Shown: positions 10,838-22,297, counted from the stretch's first letter. The stretch: 64,000 nucleotides of DNA from Diplodia intermedia (GCA_021495925.1 JAKEKT010000018.1:394913-458912); one strand, 5' to 3'. Program-made: numbers and translations. The notes: a model not told the origin generated them from the sequence alone.

Positions 10838-13800
10838 ATGCGTGCTGCTATCGTCGCACCCCTCCTGGCTTTGGCCGTTCAAGGCCGGCCCCAGGGGGAT
10901 ATCGCCGTGGATGGCACCGACGTCAGCGAATCGGCCCTCCCTACCGACTTCTCGACCGACTTCACTCCGGACTTGTTCGATACCCCCGTCCAGACGAGCT
11001 CCCCTACGGAAGACGAGGTCCGGTTTGGTGGTGCTACTCCAGTAATCCGTCCATTCGCCCAAGTTGATGCGGTGACTGAGGATGCCGATTTCGGCGCCAC
11101 CTGTTGCGACACGACCGTGGTCACCGAAGCGACCACCACAATCGTCAACCAGGTCACCTCCACCTATGATGGGGCTGAGCAGGTCTTCACCGTCACCAGC
11201 TACGTCTATGGGACAAGGACCGAGGTCTATCCCCATACCTCTGGTAGGTTTTGCCCGCTAGCTGTTTTACGACACTGAGCTGTTACTGATTCGCACATAT
11301 AGGTCCTTACTACGGTGACTATGGGTCTCCCGAAGTCACCTCATACCCGGAGCCGCCGTATGATGAGCCTTCTTACGATGATGGTAGCTACTCTGACGGC
11401 GGATCTTCTGATGGGAGCTACCCTGATGGCAGCTACTCTGATGGCAGCTACTCTGATGGCGAGCCTCTATCGGAAGGCTACTCTGATGGCAGTTACTCTG
11501 ATGGCGAGCCTCAATCGGAGGGCTACTCTGATGGAGAAACTTCCGACGAAGAACCTTACGGCGGGTATGGGACGCCCTCCTACGGGCATGGGAAGCCTCA
11601 CGGGAAGCCTTACGAGACGCCCGATTATGAGTCAGGCTACGGGCCGTCGTACGGACCGACGCCGCGTCCTTACCCGCCTCATCTGCCTCACAAGCCGTCT
11701 CCTTCGGGCTACGACTCTGGTTCCGGTCCTGAATGCGATGGTTCCGATTCGGAAGAGTTTTCCACGGACTGTGACAACTCGTACTCCGAGAAGCCGTACT
11801 ACACGACGCCTGAGTCTTACTACCCGACGCCCAAGCCCTACGACAGTGACTCCGAGGGCTCTGGCTACGAAGACAAGCCCTACGACTCAGCGCCTGAGCC
11901 GTACTCCAGCGACTCTGAAGGCTCCGACTACGAAGACAAGCCTTACGATGCGGCGCCTGAGTCGTACTCTAGCGAACCCGAGGACTCCAGCTACGAGGAA
12001 GAGCCCTACTACAAGACTCCCCGGCCGTTCTACACGCCTACGCCGTACTACACCCCTGAGCCGTACTACACGCCGGAGCCTGTGCCCGACTACACCCATG
12101 ACTCCGAGCCGGACTACAACACCGACGAGTCGGACTCGGACAACGAGCACGCCTACGAGCCGGCGTATACGACTACTACGACGAAGGACTGCGACGACTA
12201 CGCCACCAACTACCCCGACGAGCCGTACTACACTCCCGGGCCCAAGCCCTACCACACCCCGCGCCCTCAGCCTGACTACACCAACGATGAGCCGGATTAC
12301 AGCACCGATTCTGGCGACTCTGACTCTGAGCCCGAGTATGAGACGGTGTACACGACTACCACGGAGTGTGACAAGTATGCCACCGACTACCCTGAGACGT
12401 ACTACACTCCCGAGCCGTACTACCCCACTCCTGCGCCGTACTACACCCCCACGCCGGACTACTCCAACGACTCAGAGCCTGACTACAACACTGACTCTGA
12501 CACTGACGAGCCTGAATACGAGACGGTGTACACGACTACCACGGAGTGCGACGACTATGCCACCGATTACCCCGGGCCGCACTACACTCCCGGGCCGCAC
12601 CACACTCCCGAGCCGTACTACACTCCCACGCCGGACTACACCAACGACTCAGGGCCGGACTACAACAGCGATGACTCGGACTCAGACTTGGACTACACCA
12701 CTCCCACGCCGTACTACACTCCCGAGCCGTACTACACGCCCACGCCGGACTATACCCACGACTCGGAGCCGGACTACAGCAGCGATGACTCGGACTCAGA
12801 CTTGGACTACACCACTCCCACGCCGTACTACACTCCCGAGCCGTACTACACGCCTACACCAGACTACACCAACGACTCTGGCCCCGACTACAACAGCGAT
12901 GACTCGGACTCGGACTCGGAGTATAGCAGCGCCTACGAGCCCACCTACGCCACTCCCACGCCGTACTACACTCCTGAGCCGTACTACACGCCTACGCCGG
13001 ACTACAGCAACGAATCTGGCCCGGATTACAATAGCCATGACTCGGACTCAGACTCGGACACGGACACCGACTATAGCAGCGCCTACGAGCCCGCGTATAC
13101 CTCCCCCGAGCCGTACTACACGCCCACGCCGTACTACACCCCGGAGCCTTACTACACGCCTACGCCAGACTACAGCAACGACTCTGGGCCGGATTACAAC
13201 ACTGATTCGGACTCTGAGCCCGACTACACCAATGGCTACGAGCCGAGCTACACCGGCGGCTACGACTCGGGTTACGAGGACCACGCCACGTACACCATCA
13301 CGGTTCACGAGTTCTGCTCCACTGGTCTCGCTCCCGCAACGTACACGGTTACGGAAGGCTGCAAGCACGAGTGCAAGCCCACGACCAGTGACTACATCCC
13401 CAAGGGCTGGACCACCACTGTCACCGAGTGCAGCAGCGGATGCGGTCCCAAGCCCATCACCGCCACGCTCACCGTCACCTGCCACGATTGCGGCGAGGGC
13501 GAGGACTACACGACTGCTGATCCCTATGCCCCTGTGGAGACTCTGCCCACCTCGTACTGGAGGGGCTCTGAGCCTAAGGTGACCGATACCCCGTCCCCCG
13601 GCACCGATACCGACACCGACACCGACTCTGAGAATGAGAACGAGGGAGAGGACGGCGACGCCTACCCCACTGAGACTCCCGAGGGCAAGGGCCCTGGCCC
13701 TTACGGTGTTCCCACGCCTGGCCATGGTCCTCCCCTTTCTGGCCCTCACCCTGGCCCTCACCACGCTGCTCCCACTGAGGGCTCTGGCTCTGACGCAGCT

Positions 13801-13980
13801 CCCACCAAGGACTCTGGCCCCGACGCAGCTCCCACCGATGACGGCCCTGATGACGGCTCCGACGCGGGCAGCAGTACCGACCCATCCGTGTTCACGGGTG
13901 GTGCGGCGACCGTCACCGTCTCGGTGGCTGCGATGGTGCTCGGCGGCGTCTTCCTGTCGTTGTGCTTCCTTCAACTGTAA
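10838..13980 (+). CDS. Acidic Tyr/Pro/Ser-repeat cell-surface protein, probable GPI anchor
   Basis: 1027-aa predicted secreted protein of unknown function; exons 10838-11243 and 11303-13980. A short signal peptide (MRAAIVAPLLALAVQG) leads to a unique N-terminal domain with a Cys pair and the wall-protein-like TVVTEATTTIVNQVTSTY. Then come SDG/SYSDG repeats (about 11390-11540), Tyr/Pro/Ser/Asp-rich sequence, and long repeats built on YYTPEPYYTPTPDY plus acidic NDSGPDYNSDDSDSD (about 12005-13240). A Cys-containing module follows (VHEFCSTGL, TVTECSSGCGP, TVTCHDCG), as in fungal adhesin-like proteins, then Ser/Asp/Pro-rich sequence. The C-terminus is hydrophobic (AAMVLGGVFLSLCFLQL), fitting a GPI signal. 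It is probably a wall-linked extended stalk or adhesin; that role is inference. Repeat bias leaves a second + frame open for 755 codons, rejected as a gene. Confidence 0.85.
12005..13240 (+). repeat. In-frame tandem repeat array of the surface protein
   Basis: Imperfect repeats whose core encodes TPYYTPEPYYTPTPDY followed by an acidic Ser/Asp block. The DNA core GTACTACACTCCCGAG recurs at 12711 and 12825 (114 bp, 38 codons apart); related cores follow at about 12963 and 13131, where units are lengthened by SAYEP insertions. All steps are multiples of three, so unit gain or loss would keep the frame. Confidence 0.8.
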
Positions 13981-14933
13981 GAGCATTTGGAGCGCTGATT
14001 TCAATCGTCCCAGCATGTGCCCGGGGTTCTCGGCGATGGCAAGCAAGCACGCATGCAATGCACAATTTCCTGTGCAGTTTTTCACCCATCGAAAAAATTT
14101 GTCGCAACTTTTTGGTTTCGACCCTGAGATTGAAAATTTTGTCTTATTTCTGGCTTACTTGTTTTCTGTTCTTCCCTTCACCTATTGTGTTGGACAATGT
14201 ACTTTACAAAATCGGCCTGCTTCCTTGTGTAGATAGGCTCCCGGTTGTCTGTTTGTTTTTGTTTGCAGCATTGGTGGAAAAGCGTATGGAGGAGAAAAAA
14301 ACAGAAAAAGATGGCATGGCGATTGCATTCTTTGGAGGGATTTGTGGGAATATCGGTAATACTAGTGTAGTGTAGCATGAATAATGAGAAGGTTGCGCCC
14401 AATCTGTGTTTGGTTATGATTTGCTTGCTACGTGAGACGAGCACACAGAGCAAAATAGCGGCTTTACAACCATTTCCATCACTCCTTCGTCCTACTCATC
14501 TTCCCGGCAACGAAGATCTCTACGGTTCTTCACACGGGAAGGGCACCACGAAGGTAATTAGTACCAGCTAGTTGCGTAACCTCTTAGAATGGGTTTAGTA
14601 ACGCCCTTGCAGTTGAAGATGTCCTTGGAATTTCAACATGTACGAAATAGGTAAATACAGGTGGCGAGTTTTGGAAGATCGGATCAGAATGGAACGAGTT
14701 GTTGAATGTTTATGAATACTGAATGCCTTCAGCTTTCCTATGGTGGATGTGTGCTGCAGGCATGCTACAACAGACAAGGGGTTTGAAGTGCTGTTGGAAT
14801 CGAGGTGCCTCCGGAGGCCCTCTATCGAGCAACGACCAGCATGTCTCAGGCCCAGAATCCTCGGTCCACCGGCTCGGGCAATTCCCCCATGGGCCAAATC
14901 CCTCTCCCAACCACCTCCCGCGCACCATCCCTC
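13981..14933. other. Convergent intergenic region
   Basis: Shared 3' space of the repeat surface protein (+) and the NmrA-like gene (-). Moderately A/T-rich at 14090-14400, consistent with UTRs. No gene seen. Confidence 0.6.
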
Positions 14934-16025
14934 CTACTTCCGGCCATCCCAACTATCCGACGTGATCCGCTCCTTCAAGTCCGCCGCAGCCAAAGCCATC
15001 CCAACCGCCTCCCTCACCGACACCGGCTCCACCCCGACCAACTCATTCTCAACCAGATGCCAAAAATCCGCCGCGCTGTTCTCCTCGTTGAACTGGCCGC
15101 TCAGCGTCAAGCCGCGCATGGCCGGCCTGACCTCGCCCCTCTCCAGCAGCGCGAGCGCGTCCGCCTTCATCTTCTTGATGTCGACCCTTTCGACGTCGAA
15201 GCTCTCGCCCAGCTCGGCCTCCAGCGCCGCCAGCAGCGCGTTTTGCGTGAGGTCCCGCACGCCGCAGACGAAGACGGCCCTGTTCCGGACGGCGTCGGGC
15301 GCGCGCAGCATGTTGAGCAGCGCGGCGGCGATGACGGGGAGCGGCGTCCAGCACGTGGGGTTGTTGCCGCTGCCGTAGATGGTGGCCTTGCGGGCGGCGA
15401 TGTCGAAGCCTGCGGGGCCGCCGAGGAGCCCTGCACGGAAGCGACAAGTTTTCGCGTCAGCGGTTCGGGTCAATACCTACGGCGGTAGAGCATGTATACT
15501 AACACATGTCGAAAAACGGCCCTCCGTTGAGGGCGGTCCAGCATATCCTGCCGGCGGCCGCCTGCTCGGCGAGGTAGTGCCGCAGCGCGACCTTGTCGCC
15601 GACGAAGGACGTCGGGAAGACGGCGTACTGCGGCGCGAGGATGTTGGAGACGAACTCGCTGGGCACGAACAGCCGCACGCCCGCGTCGATGCTGGCGTCG
15701 ATGAGCAGCTTCTGCGGCCCCCACTTGGCCTGCCCGCCCGGCACGAGCGACAGCACGGCGTCTTGGCCTTGCAGCGCCGCCGCCAGCGATGCCCGGCTTT
15801 CGTAGTCGACGGCTGCGACCCTGATGCGCGCGTCCGGCGCTTGGTAGTTGCCCCGCGTTAGAGCGGTGATTTGGAAGCTGCCGTCGGACAGGAGTTTGGG
15901 CACGATGTGCTTTCCGATGTTGCCGCCGGCCTGGAAGGGGGGATGTGAGCTTGTTGGTGGCGATAGGTGGTGCTTTGTGGGTTGTGGTTGCTTACTCCGA
16001 CAATTGCGATGTTTTTGAGCTGCAT
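14934..16025 (-). CDS. NmrA-like / isoflavone-reductase-like NAD(P)-binding protein
   Basis: 317-aa atypical short-chain dehydrogenase of the NmrA/isoflavone reductase group. Exons 16025-15996, 15930-15504 and 15430-14934. The first junction creates the dinucleotide-binding loop: IAIVG joined to AGGNIGKHIV gives G-x-x-G-x-x-G spacing. TALTRG and AAVDYES follow at the expected NADPH-selecting and second-strand positions, and FVPSEFV is typical of the family. The second junction gives FFDMWLLGGPAGF. The 10-codon first exon is short but needed for the Rossmann motif. Substrate unknown; members include reductases of aromatic or phenylpropanoid-like compounds and redox-sensing regulators. Confidence 0.9.
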
Positions 16026-16807
16026 GTTTCTTTTTTCGGGGTGGCTTGATTCTTTGGTGGAGGACTGTCTTGTTGATTTCGTAGGTCTTGGGATGGTTTT
16101 GCTGGTCCTTATATATGTCTTTGAATTGGTGAGGTTGTTTGGAGGATTCAGGCACCGGCGTCCGCGCGGCAGCCTAGGGTGCCTGTTCAAGCACCGGATC
16201 CTACAACGCCTTGCCGCAAGCCACAGCGGAGCATACATGGGGGCCGAGACCCTTCACTATGTTTTCCGTGCGTCTCACTTCACATTCCATATGCACTTCC
16301 CAAACCTTGAATATGGCGAGTTAAATTGTGGTCCGGCAAAGAGAACAATGTAAAGGGTCAAGGCACTGTTCAAAGACTCAGCACCACAAGTGTATAGTAT
16401 AACCTATCCGAAAGAGGTTTAGCCCCTGTTACGCTTAGCCCATGTTACCCCACACTTTCACTCACGTCCATCATCGAGAGAGCAATGCATGTAGTCCAAC
16501 CACAAAACCTAACACGTTTAACACAGCATCAAAATCATCATCACGTCACACAGCAAAACGTAGGAGAAGGGCAGGGGATATTTACTTACCTTTTACGATG
16601 GAACAAAACTCTTAGAAATGTATTCTAGGAGTTTCGTTCCAATTTTTTTTATTTTTTTTTTGGGATTTTCTATGTTTTTTTTTGGGGGGGTTTCTGGGTT
16701 TTCTTTCTGGGGAGATCATTGCAGCACTCACCGTTCCTGTAGCACCTACCGTCGCCGCAGCACCCACCGTCGAGACAGTCGCGAACCATCACAGACACCA
16801 TCGCGGC
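16026..16807. other. Intergenic: NmrA promoter and amidoligase 3' flank
   Basis: Contains the NmrA-like promoter and, at about 16644-16695, long T tracts and a G run next to the amidoligase 3' end. No gene seen. Confidence 0.6.
16109..16115 (-). promoter_or_regulatory. TATA box of the NmrA-like gene
   Basis: TATATAA on the minus strand about 85 bp upstream of the ATG at 16025, in a T-rich leader typical of a fungal core promoter. Confidence 0.5.
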
Positions 16808-18418
16808 TCAATGGTTGAGGTTGATAGCCATCAGCTCGTCCGTCATGCCACGAGCAAGCTCCCTCCAGACAGACCGATCAAACCTGCCATACTGGCCGTC
16901 CTCCAACTTGCGCCGCACAGTCACCAACACCCTACGCCTACTCCTCAACTCCGCCGTCTCCAACGCATTACGCCACAGCAGCACAGCCGCGGGATACACG
17001 CCCGCCGCCGCACCGGCGCCCGCGCGGGTATCGACCGCGTCGACGTCGGCCTCCCTGCGGCGCCACTGGGCGTCGTAAAACGCGACCGTCTCTCTCGCGA
17101 CGCCGAGCGTATCGGTCAGCCAGCGGCGCGCGCCGAACGCGGGGTCCGCGACGCGCGCCAGCAGCAGCCCGCGCAATGTGTCCGTCCCCGCGGCGCCCGC
17201 GTCTGCGGCACGCTCGGCGACGCCCGCCATGCGCGTCACGACGTCGACCCAGGCGGAGACGGCGGCCGCCTCGAGCGTGCCGCGGTGCTGCCGGAACTCG
17301 ACCGTCCACGTGTAGAAGGACCACTCGCGGTCGACGCGGCCGCGGCGGTGCATGGTGGTGCTGCCGCCGCGCTCCTCGTCGTCGTCGAGGACGTTGTTGT
17401 TGTCATGGTTGCTGGGCGGGCAGACTGGGTCGAAGGGCGGGCCGTAGCCGATGATGAGCGCGTTGCATAGGTTGTACGCGACGAGCCGGCTGCTGGACGT
17501 CATGCGCCGCAGCGCGAGGTGGCTGATGCGGCCCGGGGAGAGCGGGGTGGGAGGGCCGTCGTCCGAGTCGTCCGAGTCGTCCCGGTCGGCCGCCGCCAGG
17601 CTGATGGACGCCGACTCCTCACGAGCGGGCGCGACGAAGGGGGCGTCGATGGCGGCGCACCAGTCGAGCGCGGAGCCCTGCGCGACGGCGGGGTCGGGGT
17701 GCCCGCGCCAGTGCGCCGACGGCGGCGCGATGATGGACAGCGTCTCGCCGAACAGGCCGCCCCCCGGGCCCGACGACGGCGGCAGGTTCTTGATGCGGTC
17801 GGCCGAGTGCAGCTCGTCGATGACGCGCTCGAAGCCCGTGGCCAGCTGGAAGAGGTTCTGCAGCGTGCGCAGCGTGAAGACGCGCGAGGCGTCGGCCGAC
17901 CGCCCGACGTGGACGTGCAGCGCGCACGTCTCGTTGGTGAAGATGCGGACGGACGGGCAGATGCCCGTGGTCGACGAGTTCAGCGTGCGGTGCAGCGTCG
18001 CGAGCACGTGGGCGATCTCGGTGCGCCACTCGTGCTCGTTCCGCAGCGAGAAGATGCGGCTCTTGAGCTCGACGCAGTCGGACATGTAGCCGTCCGGGAG
18101 GAGGCGTTGCTCGGCCTCGGTGAGGCTGACGCTGTTATCCGGGGAGACGGCCCACTTCTGGTACCTCTGCGCGATCGGTGGCTGGTCGTCGCCGAAGGCG
18201 GCTGCGAACAAGTCCTCGCATTCGTACATGGGGATGCCGTTCGAGGCGAGCACCTGGCGGACCAGCACGCGGGCAATGTCATACCAACCCGTATCGCCTG
18301 GACTCATAAGGTAATTCAGCATCTCGTGCTTGTTGCCGATGAGCATGAACTCGAGCTCTATGCCGAAAGTAAGATCGGGGGCCGCCGGAGCAGCGGGGTC
18401 TGGACTAACCTGCGCCAT
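16808..18418 (-). CDS. Putative amidoligase (COOH-NH2 ligase fold)
   Basis: Single-exon protein of 536 aa from the chosen start (MAQVS). An in-frame ATG at 18661 would add 81 residues with no domain character, so the inner start, 15 residues before the first motif, is preferred. FGIELEFML is the first signature of the putative amidoligase superfamily related to glutamine synthetase and glutamate-cysteine ligase folds. CALHVHVG and the late VEFRQHRGTL match the other conserved His and Glu/Arg positions. Such enzymes are predicted to join a carboxylate to an amine using ATP; the substrate here is unknown. An Asp-rich insertion (DRDDSDDSDDG) and a second low-complexity insert (SNHDNNNVLDDDEERGG) break up the catalytic half, probably as surface loops. 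Confidence 0.85.
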   Translation of the reverse strand: MAQVSPDPAAPAAPDLTFGIELEFMLIGNKHEMLNYLMSPGDTGWYDIARVLVRQVLASNGIPMYECEDLFAAAFGDDQPPIAQRYQKWAVSPDNSVSLTEAEQRLLPDGYMSDCVELKSRIFSLRNEHEWRTEIAHVLATLHRTLNSSTTGICPSVRIFTNETCALHVHVGRSADASRVFTLRTLQNLFQLATGFERVIDELHSADRIKNLPPSSGPGGGLFGETLSIIAPPSAHWRGHPDPAVAQGSALDWCAAIDAPFVAPAREESASISLAAADRDDSDDSDDGPPTPLSPGRISHLALRRMTSSSRLVAYNLCNALIIGYGPPFDPVCPPSNHDNNNVLDDDEERGGSTTMHRRGRVDREWSFYTWTVEFRQHRGTLEAAAVSAWVDVVTRMAGVAERAADAGAAGTDTLRGLLLARVADPAFGARRWLTDTLGVARETVAFYDAQWRRREADVDAVDTRAGAGAAAGVYPAAVLLWRNALETAELRSRRRVLVTVRRKLEDGQYGRFDRSVWRELARGMTDELMAINLNH

Positions 18419-18799
18419 CTTTGACCGGGGACTTTTGAAGGCTCGGAACTTCGTTTGGATACCCAAGAGGTGATTTCGCATAGAAGGAAACCGAATTCGC
18501 AGAGGAAAGAGTCTCGAGGGTACGGAGATCACTTGTGAAGGACCAAGTGACATTTGTACTGCCGTGGCCTGAGCAGTGTCTTCGTATGAGTTCAGTGTTG
18601 ATGAACAATTACATTGTGCGGAGGCTGTAGACAATGGAACAACAAAGGGAGACCCCATCACTCATCAGCATACATATCTGAAAAAGGACTTAACACTGCT
18701 TGTGGAGGAACACTGAAACAACACAGAGAAAAGAAAAAAAATCAAGAGGCTAGCAACAACTCAACAAGTTATTAACTTGCAAGATCCACGTGACAATGA
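18419..18799. other. Intergenic: amidoligase leader and 3' flank of the six-Cys gene
   Basis: The segment to 18661 stays open in the amidoligase frame and may be a 5' UTR or a longer N-terminus. The rest is A-rich (about 18720-18770). Nothing else supported. Confidence 0.5.
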
Positions 18800-19317
18800 T
18801 TACTGAGTGGCCGATTGCCCCTCCGGACAGCCAGGATCGGTGTATTCCATATCGCCTAAGCACATGTCGTGACATCTACACCAAAATGTTATCAGTAACA
18901 CTCTCGCTTACATTAGTGCGAGTGGTCCTCGAAGACGTACCCTCCGTATCTGACTCCGCACGAGTTCATATAGTCCTTGCATATCACTGCAGGGCATGGG
19001 AAAGGAGATGCTTCTGGATGGCCGGCCGCGTCGCCAGCGGGGAAGGTGGGGGTGGCGGTAACGAATGGATAAGTGGCCGAAGATGCTGTCTTGTTGGTAT
19101 GGGAGTGTCTTTTGATTGACGTGGTTCTGGCGATAGTTCGGCTTCGGCAACGCCTGATAGACCCTGGACTACCGATTTTAGCAAGCTTCAAAGATACGAC
19201 ACCATCGACAACCACGAAAATCTGGTTTGTTATCATACCTGCCGGCACGTCTGAGACGGGAGAAGCCATCGCGGCAGCCACAAAGGCGAAGGCGAAAGCG
19301 ATGTTAGAAACGAGCAT
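18800..19317 (-). CDS. Small secreted six-cysteine protein (effector-like)
   Basis: 99-aa predicted secreted protein from three exons: 19317-19239, 19085-18941, 18875-18800. Signal peptide MLVSNIAFAFAFVAAAMAS is followed by a Thr/Ala/Pro-rich spacer and a C-terminal module with six cysteines: CPAVIC, NSCG, YGGCHDMC and DPGC. The last intron (18940-18876) has GTACGT, a CTGATAAC-type branch region and TAG. Splicing it replaces an unspliced tail (YVFEDHSH) with GGCHDMC, completing an even set of cysteines. The acceptor of the first intron is less certain: an AG at about 19168 would add a basic, Cys-containing stretch and give an odd cysteine count. The YGGC-x3-C arrangement resembles conserved fungal secreted proteins of unknown function. 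A role in host or microbe interaction is inference. Confidence 0.65.
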
Positions 19318-19934
19318 GGTGGTTTTTGGGAAATATGTCTGGCGCAGTGTGTGAACGTGGCGACCTTCGACGAGGGCAGCAGCCAGGACTGATATACACG
19401 ACACTTACGCAGGCCAAGATGTCCACCGCCGCAGATGCCAAAACTCGACGACCGGCTCTAGCGGAAGTCCCCAAGTTCAATTGATTCCAGAATAGCCTTG
19501 AGGATCTTGGTTGTACCACGGGCTTGTCTCGAACGAGGGGGAAGAGCGTGCTTTACATCTCCCACCGGACCGAGAGGGGCCGTAGATGATGTAATTAACC
19601 ACGGTAGTGGGTCGTTGATATTGGCATTCGATTTAGAATAGTCGCCTTGGCGGATCAAGCCGCGGAATGAAGGGAGCACAAGGAATTGGCGCCACGGAAA
19701 ATGCAAGGGTTGCTGTAAAGATGTCAAGAAACAGAGTTAGGCGAATAGGATAATCCAGAGGCCTCAACAATACTCAGTGAGAGAAACGCTTTGGGTCTCC
19801 GACGGAGTGCCAAGAGATTTCCCCTACTGAATGAGGCTAGCAGTGCAATAATTTCTTTTCTTCCAAAGGTGATTGAGAGCATCGAGGTTGGCAAAAGCCG
19901 ATACAGTTCTGACTTACCTTCTCCACCCACTCAC
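19318..19934. other. Intergenic: promoter of the six-Cys gene
   Basis: 617 bp between two minus-strand genes. No clear gene; the part next to 19935 is the 3' UTR of the phytase-like gene. Confidence 0.55.
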
Positions 19935-21709
19935 TCACCACCCCGCCGGCTTCAACCCCCTCTCCAACCCCACCCTGAACACCAACGCCTGATTATCCAA
20001 ACTCGCCCCCGTCTCATCCTTGTACTCAAACCTCCCACCATCCATATACCCCTCCTGCGTGATGAAATCATTATCACTCAGACTGATCACAAACCACTCC
20101 CCCTCGACCACCTCCCCACCCGCCGCCAGCACCGGCACCACCGCCAAACTCTCCCACTTCTCATTCAACAACCCCCCATCATCCACACCCCCATTATGCA
20201 AGCCGAACCGTGCCAGCTGACCCTCGACATTGAAGTCCAGCCACGCGCAGTACCGCGCCGGCGCGACGCCATCCGCCAACACGCCTTCCCCGGCATCCGT
20301 CACCACGCTCCCATCGACGGAGTCGGCATCGACATCGCCGACGTCGGTCGCCTCGCCGACATCGAACACGTCCACGTGCCGATACAAGCTACGCGTCGTC
20401 CCTCCCGCCGCGCGCCCGGCGCCCGAGTCGCGCGCCAGGACGAGGAACTGCGTCGGGCCGAGCGCCAGCATCTCGCTCTGCGCGGCGACGCGCGTCTTGC
20501 CGTCGTCGTTGACGAACGTCGGCAGGGGCACGACGTACTCGGCCTTGAGGGGCGTCGTCGGCTGGCGCGAGATGCTGCTGCTGGCGTTCGTGCTGGTGGT
20601 GGTGGTGGTGGTGATGGGCGGCGCTGCGATGTCGTATTGCAGCAGGCGGGCGTGGCGGCGGCTCTTCTTTCCGCCGGCGCCGCCGTCTTGCATGAGGGCG
20701 GACTGGACGAGGACGGAGAGGGTGGTGCCGTCGGGCGAGAGGGTCAGGCCCTCGAAGCCTTGGTTGTTGGCGCGGCCGGAGGTGGGGTCCTCGGGGATGG
20801 GCAGGCGGGAGGGGTCGTAGATGGGGGCGGAGGCGGCGGAGAAGCTGGGAAGCCAGTGCGTGTTAGTCTCACGTTTGTAGGAGACGGTATCTGTTTAAAG
20901 TCCCAGAGTAGACAATTCGATGGATGGGGAGAGGAAAGCTGTACGTGCCTTTGACTGCCGTTCCTCTGCGGGACATAGGCGTCTGGCGGCCTGATGGCGC
21001 CCACCATCCGCCCCTCCTTCGAGAACCTATAGACATACGGCCCGTACTCGTCGCTGACCCAGAACGAGCCGTCCGCGCCGAGAACAAGACCCTCGCCATC
21101 CAACGACACCCTCCTCCCACCCGGCCCGTCTCCACCGAACCCGTCCCCCTCATACGTCGCCACCGGCAGCGCCGGGAACCCTGGAAACTCAATCGCTCCC
21201 GACGCATCCGGATCCAGCCCCGTCAGCGGCGCGCCCGTCGGATCGCTGAACAGCACGGTATCCAGATACTCCAATTGCAGATTCGGCTTCGTCGCGGCGG
21301 CCGCCTCTGCCGGCGCGAAGCTGACGGCTAGCTTGTGCACGCGCGGGATGAAGTTGAGCGTGCCGTTGGTGTTCCAGCCGCGGTCGGGCAGCGCCCAGAG
21401 GACGCCCGTGTACAGAGCCGTGCCGTTGTCGGTGGGTCGGAGCTTCCATGAGCCGTGCTCGATGGCGATGGAGCTGCCCAGGCCGCCGAGCGTGTCGCCG
21501 TGCTTGTCGCGGGCGGTGCCGGAGACGAAGCCGTAGCCGGCGAGGGCGCGGTAGGTGTAGGTGTTGCCAGCGCAGGTCGTGGTGTTGACGGCAGCGGTGG
21601 TGGCATTGCTGGGCGTCGTCGTCTTCTCGTACAGAGGCCGGAGGGTTGCGGCGGAAACGAGAGACGGTTGGAGCAGCGCGAGGGCTGAGAGGAGGGCGGT
21701 CGTCAGCAT
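19935..21709 (-). CDS. Secreted phytase-like (esterase-like) protein
   Basis: 556-aa secreted protein of the esterase-like/phytase-like beta-propeller family; exons 21709-20949 and 20844-19935. Signal peptide MLTTALLSALALLQPSLVSA. Landmarks are GLGSSIAIEHGSW, WALPDRGWNTNGTLNF, LGADGSFWVSDEYGPYVYRF, NNQGFEGLTLSPDG and the late EWFVISLSDNDF. The only way to keep frame is a GC donor: CAAAG|GCACGT at 20948 spliced to CAG at 20845, giving RNGSQSFSAASAPIYDP, which matches the family. The GT four bases downstream gives the wrong phase. The actual reaction of eukaryotic members is poorly known; phosphoester hydrolysis is a family-level guess. Confidence 0.9.
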
Positions 21710-22297
21710 CGTGGGAGCTACAGGGGACGGATTGAGAGCCGGTGCGAGTAGGATTGGAGCTGTGGAACGCCTCCGAGCAGCTCGTTCGTAGCTATTAAGA
21801 CATGGCGATGACTTCTACGCGCAGCGGAGTCGGCTGCGTTTGGAGCCGCCAATGCGGCGGCGGTACGATTGACAGGGAACGGAAGGCATGATCAGAGCAG
21901 CGAGCAGCTGGGATTGGGCGACGGTGGAGATGAGCTTCCTGTTGCGGTGCAGGCTGGAGGTGGCCTTGGGAGGGGGAGGGACGAGAGCTGCAGGCCGCCC
22001 ACGAGTCGAGCGCTGGAGACGTGATTGGCCAGAGCTCCCTGGCTGTTTCTGCAGGAGACGTCGAGGCGGCGGCGGCGTGGTCGGTCCCGTCGGAAGCTCC
22101 GAGTCGAAGGTCATCTCAGCTGAGGGGCTGTTTTGCCCATGCCACGATGCGTGAAGAGATGTGAGGTGCGAGAAAGCGTGGTGCGAGGGGCAGCTGCGGG
22201 ATTGCCGCACGAGGGAAGCCGAGGCGTGTTCGTCACAGGCGCACATCTTCTCCCAGCATGTAGCAACACAAACCTCGCGAAGTGTTAAAGCAACACA
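21710..22297. other. Divergent promoter, phytase-like / GNAT genes
   Basis: 588 bp between divergent start codons. Weak A/T element near 21787-21800; no gene supported. Confidence 0.55.

Noticed and set aside
11315..13582. A second + frame open for 755 codons over the repeat surface protein
   Set aside because: It is Thr/Arg/Pro/Ser monotony created by the repeat codons, has no start context or domains, and the overlapping frame has a signal peptide, Cys module and GPI-type end.
18419..18661. Longer N-terminus for the amidoligase
   Set aside because: The extra 81 residues have no domain or targeting character, and an ATG sits 15 residues before the first conserved motif.
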